Below, in pieces: positions 28,516 through 37,281 of a stretch of 64,000 nt of DNA. The DNA comes from Micromonospora craniellae (GTDB lineage: Bacteria; Actinomycetota; Actinomycetes; Mycobacteriales; Micromonosporaceae). Position 1 is the stretch's first letter. Each line of letters starts with the position of its first letter. A program made the position numbers and the translations under genes. The stretch is taken from contig NZ_CP061725.1 of the NCBI RefSeq assembly GCF_014764405.1, positions 4,464,001 through 4,528,000 of the forward strand. The letters run 5' to 3'. The notes under the pieces are model-generated. The model saw only the letters and a list, made by a program, of their open reading frames with translations, was not told the origin of the DNA and did not search any database.

Positions 28516-31500
28516 GTGAACAACGCCTACCCCTGCCCGGCCTGCGGCGCATCGGCGAATCTCGGCTCCGGCTGCACCGGCTGCGGTCGCCCGCCGCACG
28601 CCACCGCCGCCGAGGTGATCCGGCTCGACCGGGAGATCGTCGTGCTCGGCGGCGAGGCGGAACGGGCCCGCCAGGCGTACGAGGGGTTGACCGGCCGGCT
28701 GACGGTGGTCCGTCGGCGGCGGGCCGAGTTGGCCGCCGCCGTGCGGGCCGAGTTCCCGGCGGGTCCGGTGGCGGGTCGGCCGGGCGTACCGGCCGCTGCC
28801 CCGACCGCGTCGGCTCCGTGGATCGCACCCCGGGCGCTGATCCCCGGCGGCGCGATCCCTGGTGGCGCGGGTGCCGGCGGCCCGGTGCCCGGGGCCGGAG
28901 GGACGCCGGTGCCGGCGATGGCCGCTGCGGACGCCGGCGGGCCGGGCGGGGCGGAGACCTCCACCAAGACGGTGCAGAACCTGCTCTTCGTCCTCGGCGG
29001 ACTGCTGCTCGGCACGGCGGCGACGGTGTTCACCGCCGTCGCCTGGGCGTCGGTCGGGGTGTCCGGCCGGGCGTTGATCCTGTTGGCGATCACCGCGCTG
29101 ATGCTCGCCGTGCCGTTCGTCGCCCGCTGGCGCAAGCTGCACAGCACGGCCGAGACGTTCGCCGCGGTCGGCCTGCTGCTGGTGGTGCTCGACGGGTACG
29201 CCGCCTGGACGGTGGACCTGTTCGGAGTGTCCGGCTGGCCGAGCAGCCGGTACGCGGGACTGGTCGCGCTGGTGGCGACCGGGGTGTCCGCCGGGTACGC
29301 CCTGATCAGCCGGTTGACCGTGCCATGGTTCGCCGCGTTGCTCGCGGTGCAGCCGGTGGTGCCTCTCCTGGTCGCCGAGGCCCGGCCGGGACTGGCCGGG
29401 TGGACCGTGGCCTTCGTCGGGGTGGCGCTGGTGGATCTGGCCGTGGTCGCCGCGTTGCGGCACCGGACCGTCGCGGGCGAGGGGGCCACGACGAATCCGG
29501 GGCAGAGGTTCGCAGGCCAGTTTGCGGCCTGGGTCGGGTACGCGGTGGCGGTGCTGGCCGCCGCCGGGTGTGCCCTGGTGCCGCTGCTGATGGGCGAGGC
29601 TGGCGGCAGTTCGCTGCTGGCCGGCGCGCCGATGCTGCTGGTGGCGCTGACCATGCTCGGGGCGGCGCTGCTGGCCGGCGGACCGACCTGGCGGGCCCTG
29701 GCCGCCGCGTTCCTGGTGCCGGCGCTGGCCGCTGCGGTGCTCCGGCCCGCCGCCGAGGTGCAACCGTCGGTGTCGCTGCTGGCGGCGGGTCTGGTCGCGG
29801 TGGCGCTGGTCGGTGTGGTGCGGCTGCTACCGGTGTCCTGGCGGCCCGGTCCCCGGGCGGGCACGATGCTGGTGGTCGCCGGGGTGGGATTGCTGCTCAC
29901 GCTGACGACCCTGGTGATGGCCGCGATCGCGGTGGGACGGTCGGTGCCGGCGTGGCGGGGGGCCACGGCGGGGCCGACCTTCGACGGCGGCTGGCAGGTG
30001 TCCGCGGCGGTGGCCCTGGTGGCGGTCGCGGTGGGGTGGCTGCTGCCCCGGGCGGCCCGTCCGGCGGTCGCGGCGGTCGGCGTCGGCCTGGCCACGCTGG
30101 CGGTGCCGCTGGCCTGGGCCGCGCCGTGGCTGGCGCTGGTCGTCCTCGACCTGCCGGTGGGGGCGGCGCTGGTGCTCTCCGCGGTGGCCCGTCCGGCGGT
30201 GCGGGGCGTGGTGTCGGCCGCCGCCGCACTGACCGGTCTCACGCTGCTCGGGCACGGTCTGCTGGTGGGGCTGGCCGCACCGGGCGGAGCCGGTGCGGCC
30301 TGCGCGGTGATCGTGGTCGTCGGCGTCGGTGCGGCGGCTCTGGGCCGGCGCGGCGACGCGGTGCAGCGCGTCGTCGCCGGGTGCGGCGCGGCCCTGGCGG
30401 TGCTGGTGACACCGGTCGGCGCGGCGATCGCGCTGATCGGCGTCGGCGCACCGCCGTGGTGGCAGGCGCGGGCCGCGCTGGCCGCTCTCGCGCTGCCGGT
30501 GGTCGCGCTGCTCGCCGTCCGTCGACTCTGGCCGGACCTGCACGGGTACGCCTCGACCGGCCTCGCCGTGGCAGCCGTGCTGACCGGCCTCGCGCCGCTG
30601 ACGGTCCCGGCCGACGAACGGCTGACGGTCTACGCGGCGGTTGGGGCGTTGCTGCTCGCGGTCTCTGTGGCCCGGTCCCGCCCACCCGTGCCGGCGCTGG
30701 TCGCCGGGGTGGGACTGGCCGTGGCGACGGTGCTGGCGGCGGTCCCGGTGACGGTCATCGCGCTGGTCACCCCGTACGGTCCGCCGCCCGCCCCGTGGTC
30801 CGGCGTGCCGTCGACGGTGGCCGCCCCGGGCGCGTTGCCGGTCGGCGTGGCGCTGACCGTGCTGGCCCTGGCGGCGGCACTGGTCACCTGGCCGGCGGAC
30901 CGGGCCGGTCGAGGCCGGATGGTCGCGGTGCTGCTGCCGTTCGTGGCCGCCGCCGGGCCGGTGCTGCTGGTCGCCGCCGCCGCACCCTGGCCGGTGGTGC
31001 CGGCGACGGCGCTGCTGGGCGGCGTGGCCCTGCTGCTGGTCACCGCGCTGCGCGGCCCGTCCGGCGCGTTGCTCGGTGCCGGTCTGCCCGTCGGTCTGGT
31101 GCTGACCGGTGCCGGGCTGCTCAACCTCCAGGCCACCCACGCCGGCACGCTGGCCGGTCTCGGTCTGCTGGTGGTGGCGGCGACCGTGGTCGGGGCGGCC
31201 GCTCGGGCGGTCGCGGTCCGCCCGGTCGGCTGGCTGGTCGCGGTCGCGTCGGCGACCGGTCTGGCGATCACCGCCCCGCTGGCCGGTGGGCTGCCGCTGC
31301 GGGTGGCGGCGTTCGCGGTGCTCGGTGTCGCGGTGCTGGTCCTCGTGCTCGCTGTCGCGCTGTCGGGGGTCCGGCTGGTGCTGGACGTCACCGCGCAGGC
31401 GGTGGCGCTGGTCGCGGTGCTGCTCACCGTCGGCTCCGGCCGGTACGCCGCGACGATCTGCGTGCTCTGGGGCACGGCGGTCGGGGTACGGCTGCTGCGC

Positions 31501-32028
31501 CGGGGCGAGTCGACCGGACGCCGGTGGGTCTTCGCCGCCATCGCCGGTGGCAGCCAACTGCTCGCCGTCTGGCTGTTGCTGCGCTCCGGCGGGGTGACGG
31601 TGCTGGAGGCGTACACGGTGCCGGTTGCGGTGCTGGCGCTCGTCTTCGGGGCGGTGGCGATGCGTACCCGACCGGGGTTGCGGAGCTGGCTCGCCCTCGG
31701 CCCGGGCTTGGTCGCCCTGCTGCTGCCCAGCCTGGTCGCCCTGCTGGCCGACGCCGACGAGCAGCCGTGGCGCCGCCTGCTGCTCGGTGTCGCCGCGCTG
31801 GCCGTCACGCTGGTCGGGGCGGTGCGCCGCTGGCAGGCGCCGGTGGTGCTCGGCGGGTTGACGCTCGCCCGGCTCGCCCTGCACGAGGTGGGCCGGAGCT
31901 GGGACCTGCTGCCCCGGTGGGTCTTCCTGGCCGTCGCCGGGTTGGCGCTGATCGGCCTCGCCGCCACCTACGAACGCCGCCGCCGTGACCTGGGTCGCCT
32001 CCGCGACGCCATGGGCCGGATGGGCTGA
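28516..32028 (+). CDS. Giant multi-pass membrane protein with N-terminal zinc ribbon (SCO7613-like)
   Basis: 1170 residues from a GTG. It begins with a zinc ribbon, YPCPACGASANLGSGCTGCG (two CxxC pairs), then a short coiled stretch (DREIVVLGGEAERARQAYEG...) and a Gly/Ala/Pro-rich linker to about residue 150. The remaining thousand residues are an almost unbroken series of hydrophobic helices, I estimate around thirty, made mainly of Leu, Val and Ala. The C-terminus (LHEVGRSWDLLPRWVFLAVAGLALIGLAATYERRR) matches the family known as SCO7613 C-terminal domain proteins. Function unknown; the layout suggests a membrane scaffold or sensor with a cytoplasmic metal-binding head. Confidence 0.85.
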   Translation: MNNAYPCPACGASANLGSGCTGCGRPPHATAAEVIRLDREIVVLGGEAERARQAYEGLTGRLTVVRRRRAELAAAVRAEFPAGPVAGRPGVPAAAPTASAPWIAPRALIPGGAIPGGAGAGGPVPGAGGTPVPAMAAADAGGPGGAETSTKTVQNLLFVLGGLLLGTAATVFTAVAWASVGVSGRALILLAITALMLAVPFVARWRKLHSTAETFAAVGLLLVVLDGYAAWTVDLFGVSGWPSSRYAGLVALVATGVSAGYALISRLTVPWFAALLAVQPVVPLLVAEARPGLAGWTVAFVGVALVDLAVVAALRHRTVAGEGATTNPGQRFAGQFAAWVGYAVAVLAAAGCALVPLLMGEAGGSSLLAGAPMLLVALTMLGAALLAGGPTWRALAAAFLVPALAAAVLRPAAEVQPSVSLLAAGLVAVALVGVVRLLPVSWRPGPRAGTMLVVAGVGLLLTLTTLVMAAIAVGRSVPAWRGATAGPTFDGGWQVSAAVALVAVAVGWLLPRAARPAVAAVGVGLATLAVPLAWAAPWLALVVLDLPVGAALVLSAVARPAVRGVVSAAAALTGLTLLGHGLLVGLAAPGGAGAACAVIVVVGVGAAALGRRGDAVQRVVAGCGAALAVLVTPVGAAIALIGVGAPPWWQARAALAALALPVVALLAVRRLWPDLHGYASTGLAVAAVLTGLAPLTVPADERLTVYAAVGALLLAVSVARSRPPVPALVAGVGLAVATVLAAVPVTVIALVTPYGPPPAPWSGVPSTVAAPGALPVGVALTVLALAAALVTWPADRAGRGRMVAVLLPFVAAAGPVLLVAAAAPWPVVPATALLGGVALLLVTALRGPSGALLGAGLPVGLVLTGAGLLNLQATHAGTLAGLGLLVVAATVVGAAARAVAVRPVGWLVAVASATGLAITAPLAGGLPLRVAAFAVLGVAVLVLVLAVALSGVRLVLDVTAQAVALVAVLLTVGSGRYAATICVLWGTAVGVRLLRRGESTGRRWVFAAIAGGSQLLAVWLLLRSGGVTVLEAYTVPVAVLALVFGAVAMRTRPGLRSWLALGPGLVALLLPSLVALLADADEQPWRRLLLGVAALAVTLVGAVRRWQAPVVLGGLTLARLALHEVGRSWDLLPRWVFLAVAGLALIGLAATYERRRRDLGRLRDAMGRMG

Positions 32029-32085
32029 CGGATGGCACAGCCGCTGGTCGCGCCGCCGTCGGGCGGCACGGGTAGGGTCCTTGCC

Positions 32086-32379
32086 ATGGCTGACGTGCTC
32101 ACCGCCGAGGCGGTGCGAAACGAGCTGGGTGGGCTGGCGGGCTGGTCGGGAGACCCCGCCGGGATCACCCGCACGGTGGAGCTGGCCAGCTTCCCGGCCG
32201 CCGTCACGGTCGTCGACCGGGTCGCCGTGGTGGCGGAGGAGCTGGATCATCACCCGGACATCGACATCCGGTGGCGGACGCTGACGTTCCGCTGTGTCAC
32301 CCATTCGGCTGGCGGCGTCACCCTGCGCGACGTCGAGCTGGCCCGGCGGATCGACGAGATCGTGGGGGCGGCCCGATGA
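32086..32379 (+). CDS. 4a-hydroxytetrahydrobiopterin dehydratase (PCD/DCoH family)
   Basis: 97-residue pterin-4a-carbinolamine dehydratase; recycles the oxidised pterin cofactor of aromatic amino-acid hydroxylases, or acts in molybdopterin-related chemistry in bacteria. The family motif is plain: AEELDHHPDIDIRWRTLTF...THSAGGVTLRDVELARRID. ATG 32086 was chosen over an upstream in-frame start at 32032 because the family begins here. It overlaps the following FHA gene by four bases (ATGA). No hydroxylase lies nearby. Confidence 0.9.
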   Translation: MADVLTAEAVRNELGGLAGWSGDPAGITRTVELASFPAAVTVVDRVAVVAEELDHHPDIDIRWRTLTFRCVTHSAGGVTLRDVELARRIDEIVGAAR

Positions 32380-33524
32380 GGTTCGAGATCAGTAAGGTGC
32401 TGGACGCGATCGAGGGGCGGGTCTGCACCGATCCGCAGCTCGTCCGCGCGGTGATCGATCTCGCCGAGGTGATCCGCTACCAGGACCTGGACGGTGGCCG
32501 ACCGGCCAGCACGCTGCGCCTCGGCATGGTCATCGACGCGCTGGCGCGCAGCCTGGAGGAGGACACCGTCCCGGTCTACGCGGTGGTGCACCGGGGCGTG
32601 CTCTCCGACGCCGACCTGACCTCCAACGAGCGGATGGTGGTCCGCCGCTGGGCCGACGACGGCCTGGTCGAGGTGCTGGACAATCCGGGTGACCGGATGC
32701 TTGAGGTGGCCGACCTGCTCGGCCTGCCGGTGCTCAGCCGGGTCCGCTTCGACGGCCTGCGCGGGCGGTTCCCCTGGCTGGTCGACCAGCCAGGCCGGGC
32801 GCTCGCCCCGGTGCCCGGCGCCGGCGGCCCGGTCTTCATCGCGCACGTCGGTGGCGGTCACACCCCGGTCACCGGGCCGCCGTCACCGGCCGGCGCCCAG
32901 TTGCTGGCCCGACAGTGGCGCTGCTCCGAGTCGGGCTGCACCCTCTTCGGCGGTACCGGCGGCGGTGGCGCCTTCGCCGACCTGGCCCGGATCGACCGTG
33001 CGCCGACCGGCCAGCCGCCACCGTCGCTGCGCGGTGGCGTACCCACCTGCCCCCGGCACGGCACCCGGCTGCGCGACGACGGTCCCCGACCGCGCAGCGA
33101 GGTCCTCGCGGTACGCGTCGGTGGCCTGATCCGGCGTCGCTTCGTGCTCACCGAGGAGCAGCCGGTGATGATCGGCCGGGCCCCGGAGGGCGCTCACGCG
33201 ATCATGCTGGGTCAGTGGCTCAACGACGAGGCCCGCCGGTGGATCAGCCGTAGCCACCTGCGGCTTGAGCTGCGGGGCGGCGATGTCGTCGCCACCGACG
33301 TGAGCACCAACGGCTCCGGCATCCGGCCGGGCGGCTCGATGGCCGAGTCGGACCGCCTGCCGCTGGTGCCGCAGCAGTCCCGCGTCCTCGGCGGCGGGGA
33401 CATGGTCGAGCTGTACCCGGGAGTGCAGATCGGGCGGCCGAGCGAGCTGCCGTCGGGTGCGCCGTACAACCCCGACTCGGTGATGTCCGAGGCGCCCACC
33501 ATGGCGATGCGCCTGCCCCGCTGA
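32376..33524 (+). CDS. FHA-domain protein with unknown N-terminal region
   Basis: 382 residues. The first ~165 (VLDAIEGRVCTDPQLVRAVIDLAEVIRYQDL..., SNERMVVRRWADDGL) have no fold I recognise. A central stretch holds cysteine/histidine pairs (WRCSESGCTLFG, TCPRHGTRLRDDG) that may bind zinc. The FHA domain is C-terminal (about 250-365): RRFVLTEEQPVMIGRAPEG, WISRSHLRLELRGGDVVATDVSTNGS, GGDMVEL, with the Arg, SH and NG that contact phosphothreonine. It probably reads Ser/Thr kinase output; the kinase at 24514 is a candidate partner only by proximity. Confidence 0.85.
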   Translation: MRFEISKVLDAIEGRVCTDPQLVRAVIDLAEVIRYQDLDGGRPASTLRLGMVIDALARSLEEDTVPVYAVVHRGVLSDADLTSNERMVVRRWADDGLVEVLDNPGDRMLEVADLLGLPVLSRVRFDGLRGRFPWLVDQPGRALAPVPGAGGPVFIAHVGGGHTPVTGPPSPAGAQLLARQWRCSESGCTLFGGTGGGGAFADLARIDRAPTGQPPPSLRGGVPTCPRHGTRLRDDGPRPRSEVLAVRVGGLIRRRFVLTEEQPVMIGRAPEGAHAIMLGQWLNDEARRWISRSHLRLELRGGDVVATDVSTNGSGIRPGGSMAESDRLPLVPQQSRVLGGGDMVELYPGVQIGRPSELPSGAPYNPDSVMSEAPTMAMRLPR

Positions 33525-33535
33525 CGCAGACGACG

Positions 33536-33567
33536 GCGGGCGCCGGGACCGTGGTCCCGACGCCCGC
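33536..33567. terminator. Bidirectional hairpin between FHA gene and rocD
   Basis: GCGGGCGCCGGGACC at 33536-33550 and GGTCCCGACGCCCGC at 33553-33567 form a 15-bp stem with one mismatch and a two-base spacer. It sits between two convergent genes. Confidence 0.65.
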
Positions 33568-33585
33568 GCCTTCCGGGTACGCGGC

Positions 33586-34800
33586 TCAGCCGGCCAGTAC
33601 GGCTGCCAACTGGGCCACCGCGTGGTCGATCTCCTCGGGGGTGACCACCAGCGGTGGGGCGAGGCGGATGGTCGAGCCGTGGGTGTCCTTGGCCAGCACG
33701 CCGCGTTCCATCAGCCGCTCGCAGGCCTCCCGCCCGCTCATCAGCGCCGGGTCGATGTCCAGCCCGGCCCACAGGCCCCGGCCGCGTACCGCCACCAGAC
33801 CCTTGCCGATCAGCGCGCGCAGGCCGGAGTGCAGCCGTTCGCCCAGCTCGGTCGAGCGCCGCTGGAACTCGCCCGAAGCCAGCAGCCGGACCACCTCGGT
33901 GGCCACCGCGCAGGCCAGCGGGTTGCCGCCGAAGGTGGAGCCGTGCTGGCCGGGCTTGAGCACCCCGAGCACGGCCGCGTCGGCGGCCACCGCGGAGACC
34001 GGCACGATGCCACCGCCGAGCGCCTTGCCCAGCAGGTACACGTCCGGCACCACGCCGTCCTGCTCGCAGGCGAAGGTGGCGCCGGTGCGGCCCAGGCCGG
34101 ACTGGATCTCGTCGGCGATGAACAGGACATTGCGCTCGTCGCAGAGCTGCCGTACGCCGGGCAGGTAACCCTCCGGCGGCACCACCACACCCTGCTCGCC
34201 CTGGACCGGCTCCAGCAGCACCGCGACGGTGTGCTCGTCGACCGCCTCGGCCAGCGCGGCCAGGTCTCCGTAGGGGACGACCCGGAAGCCCGGCGTGTAC
34301 GGCCCGAAGTCGGCCCGCGCGTCGGCGTCGGTGGAGAAGCTGACGATGGTGGTGGTCCGGCCGTGGAAGTTGCCGTCCGCGACCACGATGGTCGCCTGAC
34401 CGGCCGGTACGCCCTTGACCTGGTAGCCCCACTTGCGCGCGACCTTGATGCCGGTCTCCACCGCCTCGGCGCCGGTGTTCATCGGCAGCACCAGTTCCTT
34501 GCCGCACAGTGCCGCGAGTTCCCGGCAGAAGTCGGCGAACTGGTCGTGCACGAACGCCCGGCTGGTCAGGGTCAGCCGGTCAAGCTGGGCGTGCGCGGTG
34601 GCGATCAGCGTCGGGTGCCGGTGACCGAAGTTCAGCGCCGAGTAGCCCGCCAGACAGTCGAGGTACCGCCGACCGTCCACGTCGGTGACCCAGGCGCCCT
34701 CGGCGGAGGAGATCACCACCGGCAGCGGGTGGTAGTTGTGCGCGGTGTGACGCCCGGCGTCCCGTACCGCGGCCGGAGTCCGCAGCATGTCCTCGATCAC
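33586..34800 (-). CDS. rocD: Ornithine aminotransferase
   Basis: PLP enzyme converting ornithine and 2-oxoglutarate to glutamate semialdehyde and glutamate. 404 residues with HNYHPLPVV, YSALNFGHRHP, MNTGAEAVETGIKVARKW, NFHGRTTT, EPVQGEQGVVVP, DEIQSGLGRTG and LGKALGGGIVPVS (PLP Lys). The GTG at 34800 was chosen because it overlaps the ddaH stop (GTGA) and has AAAGG seven bases upstream; ATG 34788 is possible. With ddaH it forms an operon for arginine/dimethylarginine-derived ornithine catabolism. Confidence 0.95.
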   Translation of the reverse strand: MIEDMLRTPAAVRDAGRHTAHNYHPLPVVISSAEGAWVTDVDGRRYLDCLAGYSALNFGHRHPTLIATAHAQLDRLTLTSRAFVHDQFADFCRELAALCGKELVLPMNTGAEAVETGIKVARKWGYQVKGVPAGQATIVVADGNFHGRTTTIVSFSTDADARADFGPYTPGFRVVPYGDLAALAEAVDEHTVAVLLEPVQGEQGVVVPPEGYLPGVRQLCDERNVLFIADEIQSGLGRTGATFACEQDGVVPDVYLLGKALGGGIVPVSAVAADAAVLGVLKPGQHGSTFGGNPLACAVATEVVRLLASGEFQRRSTELGERLHSGLRALIGKGLVAVRGRGLWAGLDIDPALMSGREACERLMERGVLAKDTHGSTIRLAPPLVVTPEEIDHAVAQLAAVLAG

Positions 34801-35612
34801 TTGCTCGCCTTTCCGAGTCGCAACGTGCAGCACTTCGGTCCGCCGCCGGCCTTGCGCAGCTCGGACAGGTCGACACCGATGGTCTGGTAGCCCCGGTCCC
34901 GCAGCTTGGCGGCCAGGCCGGTGGCCTGCTCGGGCAGCACGACGTGGCGGCCGTCGCTGACCGCGTTCAGGCCGAGCACCTCGGCGTCGGCCATGGTGGC
35001 GTGCACCGCGTCCGGGAACAGCCGGCGCAGCACGGCCCGGCTGCCGGGGGAGAACGCCTCCGGCAGGTACGCCACGGTCTGCTCGTCGAGCACGGTGAGC
35101 GCGGTGTCCAGGTGATAGAAGCGCGGGTCGACGAGCTGCATGGTGATCACCGGGTAGCCGAAGACCTCCTGCAACTGGGCGTGCGAGGCGTGCGCGGTGC
35201 GGAAACCGGTCCCGGCGAGCAGTACGTCACCGGCGAGCAGCACGTCGCCCTCGCCCTCGTTGACGTGCTTCGGGTCGTACACGTCGAAACCGGCGGCCTC
35301 GAACCAGGCCCGGTACGCGGGCGCCTCGTCGGCGCGCTGCGGGTCGCGGAACTGCACCGCCATCGCCCGGTCACCGACCACGGTGCCCCCGTTGGCGGCG
35401 AAGACCATGTCGGGCAGGCCCGGCAGCGGGGTGATCTCCTCGACGACGTGACCCAGGTCGCGGTACACCTGCCGTAGCCGCTCCCACTGCCGGACGGCAC
35501 GCTCGGTGTCGACCGGGGCGGTCGGGTCCATCCACGGGTTGATCGCATAGTCGACGGCGAAGTACGTCGGCCGGCACATCAGAAAGCGCTGGCTGGTGGC
35601 GTCCATCGTCAT
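34797..35612 (-). CDS. ddaH: Dimethylargininase-type amidino hydrolase
   Basis: 271 residues of the arginine-modifying superfamily (dimethylarginine dimethylaminohydrolase or arginine deiminase-like), releasing citrulline or acting on a related guanidino substrate. Seen: FLMCRPTYFAVDYAINPWM at the N-terminus, DMVFAANGG, EGEGDVLL, the catalytic His in FYHLDTALTVLD, and the nucleophile Cys in GGGPKCCTLRLGK at the C-terminus. ATG 35612 has GGGAG upstream. It is the first gene of an operon with rocD. An Lrp/AsnC regulator gene often lies beside this pair in other actinomycetes (from memory) but none is seen here. Confidence 0.88.
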   Translation of the reverse strand: MTMDATSQRFLMCRPTYFAVDYAINPWMDPTAPVDTERAVRQWERLRQVYRDLGHVVEEITPLPGLPDMVFAANGGTVVGDRAMAVQFRDPQRADEAPAYRAWFEAAGFDVYDPKHVNEGEGDVLLAGDVLLAGTGFRTAHASHAQLQEVFGYPVITMQLVDPRFYHLDTALTVLDEQTVAYLPEAFSPGSRAVLRRLFPDAVHATMADAEVLGLNAVSDGRHVVLPEQATGLAAKLRDRGYQTIGVDLSELRKAGGGPKCCTLRLGKASK

Positions 35613-35672
35613 TGTCCTGCTCCCAGGGCTCGGGCGCGCCCTGGCCACCGTCGGCCCACGGGCTGGCGCCGT

Positions 35673-35775
35673 TGCTCAACGTTATGCGTCCGCCAGCCGC
35701 AGAATCCACCGCCGAGCCTTGCGCAGTGCGACTGATCATTGCGTCTGGGGTCTTGCTAGCGGTTGATCGTTGCGT
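35673..35775 (-). promoter_or_regulatory. Candidate operator array upstream of ddaH-rocD
   Basis: The leader contains CGTTG-CT-CAACG (35677-35688 region), and two direct repeats TGATCATTGCGT (35733-35744) and TGATCGTTGCGT (35764-35775) spaced 31 bp, close to three helical turns. This fits binding of a multimeric regulator of the Lrp/AsnC type to the operon promoter. The regulator itself is not in the window. Confidence 0.45.
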
Positions 35776-35835
35776 TCATGTGTCGACGGCCGTGCGTAAG
35801 AGTCTGCCGGCTTGGGCGCGGCCTGCTCCGACACG

Positions 35836-35954
35836 CGTCAGGGGCGGCGAACCGCCGCCCCTGACGAGGGTGTGTGCGCCCGGCTGGTGAACCACCAGAA
35901 CTGGTCGGGCTGCGGCCGATAACTCGCCGGCCGGGCGCCGGTGAACCACCGGCG
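35836..35954. repeat. Cluster of three hairpins with the same GAAC loop
   Basis: A 13-bp perfect stem CGTCAGGGGCGGC / GCCGCCCCTGACG (35836-35866), then CTGGTG-AAC-CACCAG (35884-35898) and CGCCGGTG-AAC-CACCGGCG (35936-35954). All three have GAAC(C) at the tip. They lie past the stop of the minus-strand gene at 35971 and could end its transcript; the repeated loop is unexplained. The rest of the 358-bp gap holds the ddaH promoter region. Confidence 0.6.
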
Positions 35955-35970
35955 GGCCGAAATGTGCCCC

Positions 35971-37074
35971 CTAGATGCGGTCGACAAACTGTGAGTCAAG
36001 CCACTCGCGGAAGCGGGCCAGGGTGTCGCCGTCGGTGGTCGGCCAGTCGTACTGACCGGTCATCGCCAGGATGCCGAGGACCACTGCGCCGAGGCCGATG
36101 GCGATGCCGAACAGCGCGTCGGCCTTGCCGGCGACGTGCCGCCGTCGGGTGGCGATCAGGCCCAGCACGGCGAGGACCGCGCCGATCGCGCCGACCGCGA
36201 TGCCGTACCCGGCGAGGGTTCCGCTGAGGACGAAGAGGATGCCGCCGACGCCGACGACCAGGCCCAGGGTGGCCAGCAGGCTGGCCCGGGCCCGCGGACC
36301 GACCGGCGCGGGCGGCGCGTCGGCGGCGGGGACGGTGTCCCGGCTGCCCACAGTGTCCCGGCTGCCCACAGTGTCCCGGCTGCCCACAGTGTCGCGGTCG
36401 CCCACGGTGTCGCGGTCGGTGGTGGTGTCCCGGTCGGTGGTTGCCGGGGTCCGGTCGGTACGCACGTCCGGGTCGGTGGCGGTGACCGGGGCGGAGGCCG
36501 TGACCGGGGCGGTGCTGCGGGCGCGGCGGGAACCGTCGACGCCGGAACGGGCGGTGGCGGCGCGCGCCACGGCGGCCCGCTCGGCGGCGGGAGCGTCGGT
36601 CGTCCTACCGGATTCGGTGGTGGCGGTCGCACCGGCGGCATGGTCCCGGTCGACGGCGCGCGGGGAAGCCGTGCGGTCGCGGTCGGTCGCGCGAGCGGTG
36701 GCGGCGTGGTCCGCGTCGGTAGCGGTGCGATCTGCGGCTACGGCGCCGACGGTGCGATCCCGGCCGGTGTCGGCACGGTCCTCGACGGCGGCCGTGCGGC
36801 CCCGATCGGTGGAGCGGCCGGTGGCGGCGCGGAGCCGGTCGGTGGCGCGCTCGGCGGCGGCCCGGTATCGGCCGGCGGCGCGCTCGGCGGCAGTGCGGTC
36901 CGGGTCGGTGGTCGTGGCGGTGGCCGCCGCGCCCCGGTAGGTGGTGCTGTCGTCGGTGCGTTCCTCGACGGTGGGGCGCGTCTCGGTGGCCACCGTGCCG
37001 GTGCGGTCGGCCTCGTCACCGGCGGCCGGGGGCGGCGCGGGCTCCTCCCGGCGGGACAACGAAGGAAATCTCAT
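35971..37074 (-). CDS. Repeat-rich membrane protein of unknown function
   Basis: 367 residues. The first ~255 are hydrophilic and compositionally biased (Ala, Thr, Arg, Asp: DRTAAERAAGRYRAAAERATDR...), with tandem SRDTVG hexapeptides near 225-245. The last ~110 hold about three or four membrane helices (SLLATLGLVVGVGGILFVLSG; GIAVGAIGAVLAVLGLIATRR; FGIAIGLGAVVLGILAMTG) and a short tail. The C-terminal helices resemble the DUF4190-type small membrane proteins. GGAGGTG stands five bases before the ATG. The charged region may be a disordered cytoplasmic tail; function unknown. Confidence 0.78.
   Translation of the reverse strand: MRFPSLSRREEPAPPPAAGDEADRTGTVATETRPTVEERTDDSTTYRGAAATATTTDPDRTAAERAAGRYRAAAERATDRLRAATGRSTDRGRTAAVEDRADTGRDRTVGAVAADRTATDADHAATARATDRDRTASPRAVDRDHAAGATATTESGRTTDAPAAERAAVARAATARSGVDGSRRARSTAPVTASAPVTATDPDVRTDRTPATTDRDTTTDRDTVGDRDTVGSRDTVGSRDTVGSRDTVPAADAPPAPVGPRARASLLATLGLVVGVGGILFVLSGTLAGYGIAVGAIGAVLAVLGLIATRRRHVAGKADALFGIAIGLGAVVLGILAMTGQYDWPTTDGDTLARFREWLDSQFVDRI
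36335..36424 (-). repeat. In-gene 18-bp tandem repeats
   Basis: Three identical units GTGTCCCGGCTGCCCACA at 36335-36388, then a diverged fourth (GTGTCGCGGTCGCCCACG) and fifth. They encode SRDTVG/DRDTVG on the minus strand. Identical third positions point to recent slippage expansion. Confidence 0.8.
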
Positions 37075-37281
37075 GGGTTCACCTCCAGGTCATGCGTGGG
37101 AGGCGCCGCGACCCCGTTCATCGCCACTCCACGCGTCAACGACCCCGAGATACCCATCCCGTACTTTCCCGACACCCGTGTGGCATCGAGCCGACTGGAT
37201 CCTGGGCGGGTCGGCTCGGCGGCGAGGCAGGACCAGGCTCGACAGTGAGGCGGGCCGGCTCGGCAGCGAGGGAGGGCCGGC

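Noticed and set aside
28527..30242. Long open frame on the minus strand inside the giant membrane protein gene
   Set aside because: It is antisense to a clear membrane protein; its Ala/Pro/Ser/Thr-rich translation has no domain. Long antisense frames are common in such GC-rich DNA.
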